Source of the DNA: Haberlea rhodopensis
Taxonomy: Eukaryota > Streptophyta > Magnoliopsida > Lamiales > Gesneriaceae
Length of the DNA: 64,000 nt
Direction: 5' to 3'
Assembly (NCBI GenBank): GCA_907163345.1
Contig: CAJQUN010000001.1
Location: 5,270,001 to 5,334,000, forward strand
The notes below the pieces were generated by a model. The model was not told the DNA's origin and did not search any database. It was given only the letters and a program-made list of their open reading frames with translations. The position numbers and the translations under genes are program-made. Shown here one piece after another: positions 34,315-45,400 of the stretch (position 1 is the stretch's first letter; every line of letters begins with the position of its first letter).

Positions 34315-36292
34315 AATATTGGGTGATAACCCACTACTCTAATTGATAGTACGGTATGGTATACCCAGGCGGAACGTGTAATACGTTGGTAGGTTTGGTA
34401 TAAACCTAAGGAGGCAACGATCTGCTAGCCGGGTACTGTTGCAGTGGTATAGTGTGCTTATTGTAGACATTATACTGCTCGTTGGAACCGAGTTTGGTGA
34501 ATCGTATAATGATACGATGACGGTTTATGGTGGACTCTTGTAGTCACTATGTGGCATGAGGTTTGAGTCAGGGAATACCTCACGGGGACGTTTATACCAA
34601 ATACTTTGAGGGACTTGTACTGGGACTCTCAGTTTTGTTGGGAGTACCAACGTGAGTGTCAACAAGTCGTTGTTAGCTCTGGTTGAACATCTTTGCATAT
34701 GGAATGCAATGGGGAAACACAATCTAAATTGTGGAATATAGTTAGTGGGGGTGACACTACTATGTTGATTGTATCTCTTGGAGAGATTTAGATATACTGT
34801 CATGGAGACACCTGGTATCGATCGTGGGTGGATTGTGAATCAGCCATGGTAAGCAATACTGGTGTTGGACTGAGTAATGCCTTTTTATTTTCAGAGAGAC
34901 GTACGAGGAGACGACTCCGGGGAAATGCTCGAGATTGTGAAGTACTATAGTATCAGTACATAGCAGTGTTAGAATGAGTATACGTTGTGTATACGGATTT
35001 TGGATTGGTGATAGTTGCAAGGATGCACTATTCTGGATCGGTTGTGTGTTTTATTGGTTTAGAGATATATTTTGGTATAAATATATCCAGGTTTTCCGAA
35101 CGATGGTTCGAGGTTGGAGGGTCATGGTGCATGGCACCTTCCTTACGATGAAGGCGGTATTGATATACATATTGGGAATCCTTAAGAGATTCGATGAGTC
35201 GGTTTGTGTGGTGTTGATGTTGGAATCACCCCATTGGTCGTTGGTTCGCCAATCATCATTCTCCGCTGGGCGAGAATAACTGAAGATTGACAGTAGTATT
35301 TTGGAGCCGGTAGGTACGATTAGAGATACCCAAGCCGATTGCATTGAGTATGCATGTGGTATCGGTGCTTTGGCATGTATACCGGTGTGTATATGCAAAT
35401 GCCAGCATTTTGGTACATGTCGAGCATCGGATTAGTATGCTTGGACAGATGAATCTCTGGTGAGAGATTGTGACACCTTGAGATTGGTAATCTCAATGGC
35501 ATGATGTATTATGAAGAATGATCGTGAGGTTCGGTCGATTTCCTCTGAGGAGGAATTGTTGTATTTTGGGGTTATGGAAATTCCTTACTGGATAATTCGA
35601 TAGCCTCCCTGTGTTAGGATTGTTGAATCCTAGGGTAAACGAGGGATGTCCAGGTTCGGATTTGTTGAGTGTCGTTGTCGACACAGGTGACGAGAATGCA
35701 ATATATTGTCTTGCATGTCCTATGTGGAACTTGAGACCTTGTGGAGTCTCGATAGTGTGTTTGGACCAATATTTGATTTCTTGGAACACACGGATGTAGA
35801 CATATTTGGAGATGTGTTGTGTTGATCGGTGGCCGTGAGTTGCCCGATCCGTGTTGCAAAGTGGTGCAACTACTCCTATGATGGAGATGGATTTGGAAAG
35901 CGGAAATCGGATGTAGTTAGGTACACTGTTGTGTACAGGTGGTTTCTTTGGTAACGATGTATGTTTAACATCGTTGGCTAAGTTATAGAGATATCATGTG
36001 GGGCGATCTCTATTTTGGAATAATGATTCGTTTGGTTAACAGTTAGGGTTGACCGACTGCTTTTGGGTGGTTAGCGTCGGGGTATGCTGACGTTCTTTTG
36101 AGATGGTGATGATCTGGGAGATTTACTCCATTCCAGGTATTGGTGCGAGGTCGGTGTCCTCGCAGTTGATGTGTCGTTCATGATATGTTCATGATTCGAC
36201 GATGTGGATCCGATTGGATTGTGTGGTCTCGGCGATACGTGGAGTATGCATGTGCAAATTTCGAGGACGAAATTTTATTAGTGGGGGATAAT
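34315..36292 (+). other. LARD1 internal domain, second part (non-coding)
   Basis: It continues the domain interrupted at 25576 and has no recognisable coding region. At 36257-36280 the bases AATTTCGAGGACGAAATTTT match the 3' end of chromovirus integrase genes, including the neighbouring Tekay copy (…SFEDETF stop). The polypurine tract at 36281-36292 follows. Confidence 0.8.
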
Positions 36293-37721
36293 TGTGATGC
36301 CTGGGAATTAATGGTGTTAATCCCGGTGTGGTAATGATCCTCAATGGATTTTAACTTTGGCAATTATGAATTAATTGCGGTATTGGAACACCCGATGATG
36401 TTAAATCGGGTATTTGAGATTGTTGGATCCAAATGTTGAGATTATATTCTCATCGTGGTGAAAAACCTTGGAATTTGGTTTTTGGTGGGATCTGGGGTCC
36501 GGAGTACTTTGTGCTGGGTTTGATAATGGAAATAGAGATTGAGAGGTAATTATTGAACACATATGATTTTTAATGAGTCAAGATGTATTTGTGGAGGACT
36601 TAGAATTTTTGAGACTTGGTACTATATATATGCCAAGAGGGCTCGGTGTGTAGCCATTTTTCCTCTCTCTCTCTTTCTCTCTCTCTCTCTCCACATCCAC
36701 GCCTCTTCTCCCATTTCCCCAAACCCTCATTTTCTCCTCCCATGGAAGAATAGAGCAAGGCTCGATCTCGGAGCCGAATTTCTCGAAGAAGAGTTGGTAA
36801 TCTTCTTCCCCCCGCCTTTACCTTCGTTTTGATTATGGTATTGTGGTTTTTGATTAAGTTATGTGTTGGGTTTGGAATTTGGAGATTTTTGGTAAAAATC
36901 TTAAAGTTTGTTATTGGAGTTTTTGATGGGTTTTATTGGAGTATTTGAAGTGTTGAAGGTGAAGGGGGTGTTGGTTTTGAGTTTGGGTGTCAAAAACACC
37001 ATTGAAGCTCGAGTTTTTCGGAAAATCGCAGGTCGCGATCGATCATGGCTTGGCGCCTATCGATCGCGAAGAGATTCTGAAATTTGGAGAAGATGCACAG
37101 TGCTGGCGATCGATCGCTAAGTCTCAGCGATCGATCGTGAGGGGTTTGGCGATCGATCGCGGAGACTCGCGATCGATCGCGAGAGGGGTTTGGCGATCGA
37201 TCGCGGAGACTCGCGATCGTTCGCGAGAGTGTTCTGTTTGGCCACTGGATTGCGCGATCAATCGCAATGAAATCCTCGATCGATCGCGGCTCGAAGAAAG
37301 GGGTTTTTTCGAAATTTTGGAAAAATGTCGGGATTTTTGAATCGAGGTTTAATTAGCCGTTTTTCGGGGCAATGTCTACATTCCAATGTGAATGCTATAC
37401 TTTTAAAATGAAATGGTTGGAGCCAAATTTTATTAAGAAAATGGAATACTCGATTGAGTAATTGGTTAACCTTTGTACAACTTAAAATGTAATATTTTGG
37501 GTATTTTGCATGCTTAGCCCGGAGTCTTTTAAATGGTAAATCGTCAAGCAATTGATGATATATTTGGAGGTTGTAAACGTGCTTGGGCACATGGTTGCAT
37601 GCTTATATTTGATTGTGAGTTATTTTATGTGGTAGCACATAATTCATCGGGTCGCAGGACTCAGTCAAGGTTTGGTTCTGTCTACGGAATCATAAGGTAC
37701 GTGTAACGTACGAACATTCAT

Positions 37722-37759
<38 letters not shown>

Positions 37760-38716
37760 CATTTGTATGAATAATATATGGTTGTTGCAACCACTTGATA
37801 TGTATTTGGAATTATATGGTGCCGCTTTTGAGCGAGTAATGATTGGGATGATGTCGCTGTTGAGCGAACATCGGCTATGACGCCACCGCTGTTGAGCGTG
37901 CTTGAGATTAAAATGCCGCTATTGTAGAGCGAGCGATGAAATAGAACTATGGAACCATTAGTGAGATATATGGAATATCTGTAATCATTGTTTAATCATT
38001 TGATTTTATTGATTATGATATCGGTATATGGGGAACGGATTAGTTAATCAATGTAATGATTAACTGTCATTTGGAAATTTGATGGTTTTGGTTATTTTGA
38101 GAACATGAACAGCACAGGGGATCCCGGATGAGGATGATACCATCCAGGGAGTATCATTTAAAATTCATGGCATTTACATTCTGTAAATTATGAATTGTAA
38201 TATTATGATTATTGGATAGTGGTATTGGTATGCTCACCCCGTGTGTGGGCTGTCTCTGTTGGGACAGGTGAACAGGTACATCGATGGCTTTGGAGTTGAG
38301 CTCGAGCTGTTGATTGGAGGTACTTCCAGGATCGAAGTATCAGAGCTGGTATTGAGTATGATATTTATACATTAGATACACATATACTCATTCGATGCTC
38401 GCATGTGAGCAGTATTATGTGTATATGATTTGTATAAAAAGGCAATGGCCTTTCTCTTTTCATTTATATGTTGCATGCAATTAATTAGGAATTGCAAAAT
38501 AAATTGAGAATATGTTAGTGTATTACAAAGGTGCATGATATGTTAAATGGACTTGGTTGGGGGAAATCGGACATTATATGGAATAATGTAATAAATTTTA
38601 TTTTTGGCATGTTTTGTCATATGATAGCAAGTGACTTTCCCCTACATATATGATTTATGCACTAAATGCATGGGCTAATACATTAATAACGGGTTAAAGA
38701 TACGAGGGTCCTTACA
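36293..38716 (+). repeat. LARD1 3' LTR (2424 bp)
   Basis: About 130 bp longer than the 5' LTR. Part of the excess is a tandemly repeated module, GGGGTTTGGCGATCGATCGC plus GGAGACTCGCGATCG, at 37140-37230. Another part is a longer (AT)n tract at 37724-37752. Confidence 0.92.
37034..37290 (+). repeat. Expanded GATCGATCG palindrome cluster in the LARD1 3' LTR
   Basis: At least eight copies of CGATCGATCG-type sites in 250 bp, including GGCGATCGATCGC at 37104, 37147 and 37191, and the perfect palindrome CTCGCGATCGATCGCGAG (37166-37183). The matching 5' LTR segment (21650-21800) has about four. Confidence 0.85.
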
Positions 38717-40016
38717 TTTATTATTTTCTTAGTTTAATTTTTCTCTTTTCTTATATTTTTGCCTTACATTGGGGACAATGTAAGATTTAAGTATGGAAGA
38801 AGGATTAGTGGTATGTTATTACTTTCTTATTATAAAAATACAAAAAAATTTAAAAATTTTGAGCTCATAGTTAGTAATGAACGCATACTTAGAATCACTA
38901 GCCCATGATGAAACCTAATTAATGACATGCATGCTTTTGAACATAGGTAAATTGTTAACCTTGGAACACTATGAACTCTAATACAAATTTTGCTTTGACT
39001 TAGTAGTTGAATATTTTGAACACGAATCTGTCATGACTTGTGAAGTGTGCATAGCTTAGTAAAGATTGTGTGAACTTTGTGATAGTCTTAAGAAGTCGCT
39101 GATACATGCTAGAACTTAACTACATACTCTTTGAGGCATATGTCTAGATTACTTGCGAACATGAAAGTGATATAGGCGATCTTTGATGCCTTTGAGCCTT
39201 TCAAGCATACCATGTAAACAAAATCATCTCTAGTACCCCTTTGAGCTTTAATGCAAAAAGAATGGTTGTATGCTAAGCACACAAACAACCCCCATTCGAC
39301 ATTCTTTGACTAGCTTATTATCATTCCCTAATGAGCCTAAATATGTTTATCCATACATTTGAAGGGAGTATGATGTGTTTCATTCACATGCACATGTTGT
39401 CATTGAATCATTTATTGTGCGCCTAATGTCAAAAGAATGAAATGAATGAAAGAAAAGGGATGCATTGAGAAAATTGCTAAAAATATGACTCCAAGGGGTG
39501 CCAAGACACAAAAAAGGAAATAATTGATTAAACCTTACAAAATGAACAAGGTTTGAAAAAATCATGCAAGAAGAGAAGATTTTTATTATGCATATCATTA
39601 TACTATCTTGTTTGATACATCATTACCCTTTCTTTCATAAGCCAATACATAGGCCAAGCTACAATCTAATAAAGACCTACTTGATTTGTGTTTACAAGGG
39701 GCTAAGATAGTGGATAAGAGTGTGTAAGTGAGCTTTTACTTGTGTTAGTGTATAACTTGAGCTGTTGTGAGTTTTACATTAATTGAATCTATAATATGTG
39801 TGTGACACTTGTTTATGACCATATACGCACACTCGCTGCTTTGTTGATTATAAGATATCTAGGGATTGAACTTATTCCACTGTTAATACATGTTTAAAAT
39901 TGTTGAGGCATTAAAGTGAGGACAAGTTAGTTTGTTATGATACTATGAGCCAACAAAAATATTGTAGTTTTGTCTGATTTACTCGAGGTTGAGCAAATAT
40001 TAAGTATGGGGGAGGT
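38717..40016 (+). other. Athila-type 3' internal region
   Basis: It starts with the lineage-typical block around ACATTGGGGACAATGTAAG and TTTAAGTATGG. About 1.2 kb without coding sequence follows, where an env-like or non-coding region would be. It ends in the polypurine tract at about 40003-40016. Confidence 0.65.
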
Positions 40017-41380
40017 TGAAGTGACTAGAAATAGACACATCTATTACGATTAATTGCCTATGATTTGGTATATTTTGATGGATAAATTGATGCATATGCT
40101 ACGTAATCGTATACTTGTGTAAATGTAGGTGGAATCGAAGATTGAGCTAATAACGATGCATAAAGATCAAAAAATGCATTGAAGTTTACAATGGATCAAA
40201 ATAGACCAAGAAAAATGCATAAAAGTGGACAAAGGACCACAATCAATCGCAACGGAAGCCGTGATCAATCGCCAAGGAAGAAATCGAGCCAACAAAATAA
40301 ATACTAGGTGATCGATCTGCAGATTACCGCGATCGATCGCCAAAACTCACTGGACAAAAAAATAAAGGTTCGCGATCGATCGCACATTATCACGATCGAT
40401 TACCATATTTTGAAGATTCTAACCCATCCTACAAGCTTTTCTAGCCCTATAACTCAAAAATTAGCCTCCATAACATAGAATTGAGACTTTAGATTAGTTT
40501 TTATAATTTTTTCTCTCAACTAAGAAGAGCTTGAAGATTCAAAGCACGGGGACGAAAGTGACGCTCCGGAACCGTGCTACACTTTAGTAATTCTTCCTTT
40601 GCTTTTAGTTTAATGTTTTTTAGATTAGTTGTTTTTGAGTTAGTCATGGTTGGCTAAACTATTTTGATTTTTGGTTGAAGAAAAACAATACCTTGGGATT
40701 TATGTTTTCAAGAGATTAATGTTCTTTTAATTGATTTTTATTGAGTATCAAGTGTTTTTCTATGATTTGTTGTTGTGTTTTGATTATAAGATTGACCATC
40801 TATTGATTTTTACATACAATCTAATGCTTGGCCTTTAAAGCAACTAAGATTAATTATTGCATGTTGTTGCTGTTGTTAAATTCTTAGGAAATACGATTGA
40901 TTAGATTAAACATAGATGATTGGATTATGTTGTCTAAGTTTCATCACTCTTACTAGGTTTGAAAGCTATTGTTGATATTGATCTTAACTGTTGTTGTTTT
41001 GATTGATATAACGATACGGGTTAACTTAGAACGCTTGAGCTATTTTAACTAGGCATAAGGTAAGATATGGGTTGAATCTCTAATGGTGAATATTCAAGTA
41101 AAAATTAAATCTCTTGTGAAAAATCAATGATTGAATGCATAATTACAAGGTAGAGTCGACTGAAACCCAAGAATCGCTTTTCTCATAATTTAATTCATCT
41201 TAGTTTAACCTTGCTAATTAGTTTAATTCTTATCCAAAACCCCTCTTTTACTATTTGCTTGCATAATTAACACAAAAGTACATCATTCCTCGTGGGATCG
41301 ATCCATAGTCACACTACTACATTCATTAATGTTATTAATTTGAGAATTATTAATTTGGACGTACGCGATAAACGCTATCA
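40017..41380 (+). repeat. Athila-type 3' LTR
   Basis: Homologous to 15210-16608 as far as 41328. The remaining ~50 bases to CGCTATCA (41373-41380) have no counterpart, because the 5' LTR is truncated. GATCGATC-type palindromes lie at 40311-40400. Confidence 0.7.
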
Positions 41381-42463
41381 GATGGCCAGTCGACCTGTGA
41401 GAGCATTGTGGATTTACCTTTACGACAATGTGGACCCCGTGATCCTATAATGATTTGGGGATGTTAGATTTACCTTTAGGGTAATGCCCTAAGGTAGGGT
41501 CGAACAGCCCATGTAAAAGCCATAGCTTTTTTCTTTTGATTTGACCACAAATTAATAAGACATGGCCCGAATTCGGCAGGAGTACAAGACACCGAGGTGT
41601 TGGCATGTTGGTCATTTAGTGAACAGGTAACATCTCAGCATTCATTTAGTTCATACCAACAAATCCAAGAGAAGTCTTGATCTTTCTCTTAGTAAAGTGC
41701 AATTAGCAAGGAGAAAAAGAAAGGTCTTCTAATATTGATGCAATGTGAGAAATTACAAATGAATGAGACATCAATGGTTAAAACAAACCGTGAGAATTTG
41801 ACCTCCACATAAGACTAGAGAGTATAGCTGGCAGTCATGAGTCTTCGTAGCAGCTACATGTGAAAATCCTTTGAAACATAAATCGTCAATAGTTAGAACA
41901 GTACTGACAAATTAAACAAAACTGACCCTGAATTTGAAATCTTGTAGGGAATTGGTCCTGGAGGCAAGAAGTGTGACACAATTATAACAATCAGAATATT
42001 TCGAAGCTCATGTTGTGTGAGTTCTCAACAAAATGTGTCAACCTCAGGTAAGGATGCTTTACTAGCATCCATAGAGGATATCAAAATATTAACAGAAAAC
42101 AGTTTCGCTTGTTGAAACATAGCTTGTGCAGCAATAAATCTTTATAAAATGAAGGGATACATTACGTAGGAACGTGATTGATGATCCCAGGTGCAGAAAA
42201 TGAGGAAAAATGATCAATTAAAACAAATACGAACACGCAACGTAAATAATGAGCAAAAAATGTCCAAAAAATAATTAAGAAAATACATAACTAAAGCTAT
42301 TTCCTTTTCAGACGAAATAGAAAACGTTATCTTCGATCAAAAAGTACTTCATAACAAACCGAAAAGTATGATGTGATTCAAATTATATATTCCCCACTCT
42401 GTAAGCTGCCAAAGGATTATTACTCATGTCTGCAGAAGACACCCTCTCACATGGATATCTTAT
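41381..42463. other. Downstream flank and probable 3' UTR of the helicase gene
   Basis: No coding region. The first few hundred bases of the minus-strand transcript after the stop at 42464 should be the 3' UTR. No clear polyadenylation site was assigned. Confidence 0.5.
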
Positions 42464-45400
42464 TTAAGCATTTCCATACTCTGATGCACTTAAGTATTCT
42501 CCATGTTCTTCAAAGTATTCAACTAAACGTTTCAAAAATTTATCACCAGTAACGGTCTCAGAGTCGCATATAATGCAACATTGTCTCCTTGCTCGTGTAA
42601 CAGCAACATTCATTCTCCTACGGTCGCTTAAAAAGCCAACCTGGCCACAAATCACGTAGTACATCAGAGCGTTTCTATCAATAGTTCTACTATCTACACA
42701 GGAAGGTATCATTTGGTGGTAGCAGTACCTCCTTCTTTGAGTTTGATCGGACCATTGAAATTATAATTGCTTCTTTCTCACGACCCTGGAAACCATCTAC
42801 TGTAGACACTTCCATATCTTTAAGCTTGCTTTCTTTCCCTTTCAACATTTTCAGTAACACAACCTGAAACAGCAGTTTCAATAGACTATGGTAAACCTGC
42901 TTTCAATTTCATCTTCACAGATAAAATTATACCTGTGCAGCATACGGGGTAATAATTCCAACATCTGCAGCTTGGACTCCACTGTCCACGAGTCTTCTAG
43001 CGTGTGCTATAGCCACTGCTGCTTCACCCTCATTCAGGGTGCTATCTTCTTCATCTTTCTTCTCTTCCATGTCACAACTGTGAATGAATCCTTATATTAA
43101 AAACAAGACAACCAGGCAATGTCAAGGGACCCCAAAAATAAATAGGAGGCATGCATAAGCATTCATGATCTATTCTCAATCTCCAGTAGGACAAGTTGGG
43201 CCACTGGTCATGTACACACCTAATTGCAGGACAAGTGACATATAAACAACATACCCAGCTATGTCTATGAGAAGAAGGGTTGATTCAGTTGAAGACGACT
43301 TCTTCACATCCCCAAGCTCATATAAAGTATGCGCCGCAACACTTGAATGGGCTTTAATCTGTTATTGAAGAAGATTAATAGCTAACAAAACATGTGCAGA
43401 GCTTAATAACATCTTATATCACATAGCAGCACTAAACAACTGAGGTTGCTGGATGAAAGAAAAAATGAGATGTGGATAAATCTGAAGTACCTTGCTGCTG
43501 TATAGCTCCTCAGATGACCAATTCATGATAAGTTCATGCATGCGGTACTGAACAGTGAGCATAGACATGACGTCATCTCCATACAAATCTGCAAGCCGTT
43601 CAAAAAGGGTTCGCCCCAGACCTTTCTTCTCAGCTACAACACTCTGAATAGTTGGAGGAAGCTGAAGGTGATCACCTGCTAGTATACACCTTGGACCCTA
43701 TTAAGCCAAACTTGTGTATATTAGTCCTGGCTCAGAATAAAACAGTATTTAGATGACAGATAGTAAACCAAAATTCAGTTCACAGCCTTTTTTTTAACAC
43801 TCCACCCAAATGTTGAAAAGCATAAAAGAATGAAAAAACTGTGATTTTCCTCCTGAAAATGTTCTGCGGTACATTTTATGACAGCTTAAACATTCTCTCA
43901 ACTATCTGTGATGGCTAAACACCTCATGCGCATCGACAACAAGTGCACATACTGTTCCCAGGGCTTTCGCAGAAATAATTTACAGTGACCGATCTCAAAA
44001 GTAGTCCTTAATAGAGTGAGCACTGTATCTCCTTAAGTTATCGTCAACAAGAAAATTGTGAGGGACTGCATATAGACACTTCTTTATACACTCTAATCTC
44101 ATCCCACTCCACAACCAGGGAAACAGAAAAAAAGTTTTTTCCACACATGGAATAAATATGAACTATGGTTTCACTTCAATTCTCACCTCTAAATAAACTG
44201 TTTCAAACATAATGACTGAACTGAATAATATCTGGTCATCTACCAATTGCAAGAGAGAATGACAACATCTGCAGTAAGTTTAGCACCAATGATTCTAGAA
44301 TTACCTTCAAAAGAGCAATCCAGCAAGCTATTTCTAGCGCCTGTGCAGCTTCATCAATAATAACCAAATCAAATGAAAAGCCTTCCAAGTTTTTAGACAG
44401 CGCACCAGTTAAGGTTGTTAATACTACATCAGCATTCTTGATCACATCCGTCACGGCCAGCTGCTGCCTTTTACGTTCTTCTTTGGAAAGACTCTTAAGT
44501 TCCTTTCTAATATCCCTCTTAGTGTTTCTATCTTTGGATTTTAGCAGTTTCCCATTCAAAAGCTGCAGAAAACTATGCTTATTATATAATCAAACACATG
44601 AAACATGAGTTCTTGCACATAAATGGGACAGATAACCTTGAAGATGGAAATGGTGAAGATCAAAGTTTCATGATCCCAATTATGGGTAACAAAATCAACC
44701 CAACAAGTTCAAACAATACTCTACTAGGTCTATCAGAAAGTTCAAATGGTCGCAAGTGAATCACAAGTCAAGGTAAGATTTTCCTTCTATGAATTTCAGA
44801 GGATCAATATTCATCTCTATCATCCCACTTCGCACCCCAACCATCTCATTCTGACCATTAAACATAAAGAAATGTCTATATGACCAAAAATAGTTCCCTA
44901 CAGCTTTTGTCTACAGTAGGCCTAAAGTATTAGGCGCACAACTTATACAAGGCTATATTTCGGTACAGGAAAATCATGGGTAAAGCGAAGACTATGTTTC
45001 GATATAAGAAGGTGATAGAATATTTTTTATTATGTACCTTCATTTCCTTGCGGATGTCATTTGCTAGGGCACTATTATCCCCACGCAAAACCTATAGAGA
45101 ATCAAGAAAATAGTTAACACTTTCAGTTCAATAAAATTATGTCACAAAATGTAATAATAAAAAATGCCCACTTGTGTATCACGAATAGATACCAAACTGA
45201 ACAACTTAGTTGTCCTTCACGTAAAACAAACAAAAATGCATCTTCCAAAATAGATATCCGGGACGCATACAGGACAAGATATAAGAATAAATAAATATAT
45301 CAGCTTAACTTTTCAACATGTTATCAGAAGATGAAAGCAAAGAAAACAGATAAAAGGAGTGAAGGAACAAGGGAACAAGTACAAATGGTAGATCAAATAG

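Larger units (their letters stand above)
20910..38716 (+). mobile_element. LARD1: large coding-free LTR retrotransposon, with nested Tekay
   Basis: LTRs lie at 20910-23204 and 36293-38716, both beginning TGTGATGCCTG and ending TTACA. The perfect target duplication is TTTAT (20905-20909 and 38717-38721). A primer-binding site like initiator Met (CGTATCAGAGC, 23210-23220) follows the 5' LTR, and a polypurine tract GTGGGGGATAAT precedes the 3' LTR. Without the 8.7-kb insertion at 25577-34314, the internal domain is about 4.35 kb and encodes no retroviral protein. This fits the class called large retrotransposon derivatives. A relic at 36257-36280 matches the 3' end of chromovirus integrase genes. 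Confidence 0.92.
15210..41380 (+). mobile_element. Old Athila-type Ty3 retrotransposon carrying nested insertions
   Basis: Direct repeats 15210-16608 and 40017-41328 (onward to about 41380) are diverged LTRs beginning TGATGTGACTAG and TGAAGTGACTAG. Between them come an Athila-like gag and aspartic protease, then the characteristic post-pol block (GACGTCGGGCCACCGACGTT near 20831 and ACATTGGGGACAATGTAAG near 38766). A polypurine tract, AGTATGGGGGAGG, lies just before the 3' LTR. Reverse transcriptase, RNase H and integrase are missing. The body is interrupted by a solo LTR (17372-19100) and by LARD1 (20910-38716). No matching target duplication was found, so the right end is provisional. Confidence 0.8.

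Noticed and set aside
41569..41582. GAATTCGGCAGGAG, resembling a cDNA-library adapter
   Set aside because: One mismatch from the usual adapter and embedded in otherwise ordinary genomic flank. Chance is the simpler explanation without read-level evidence.
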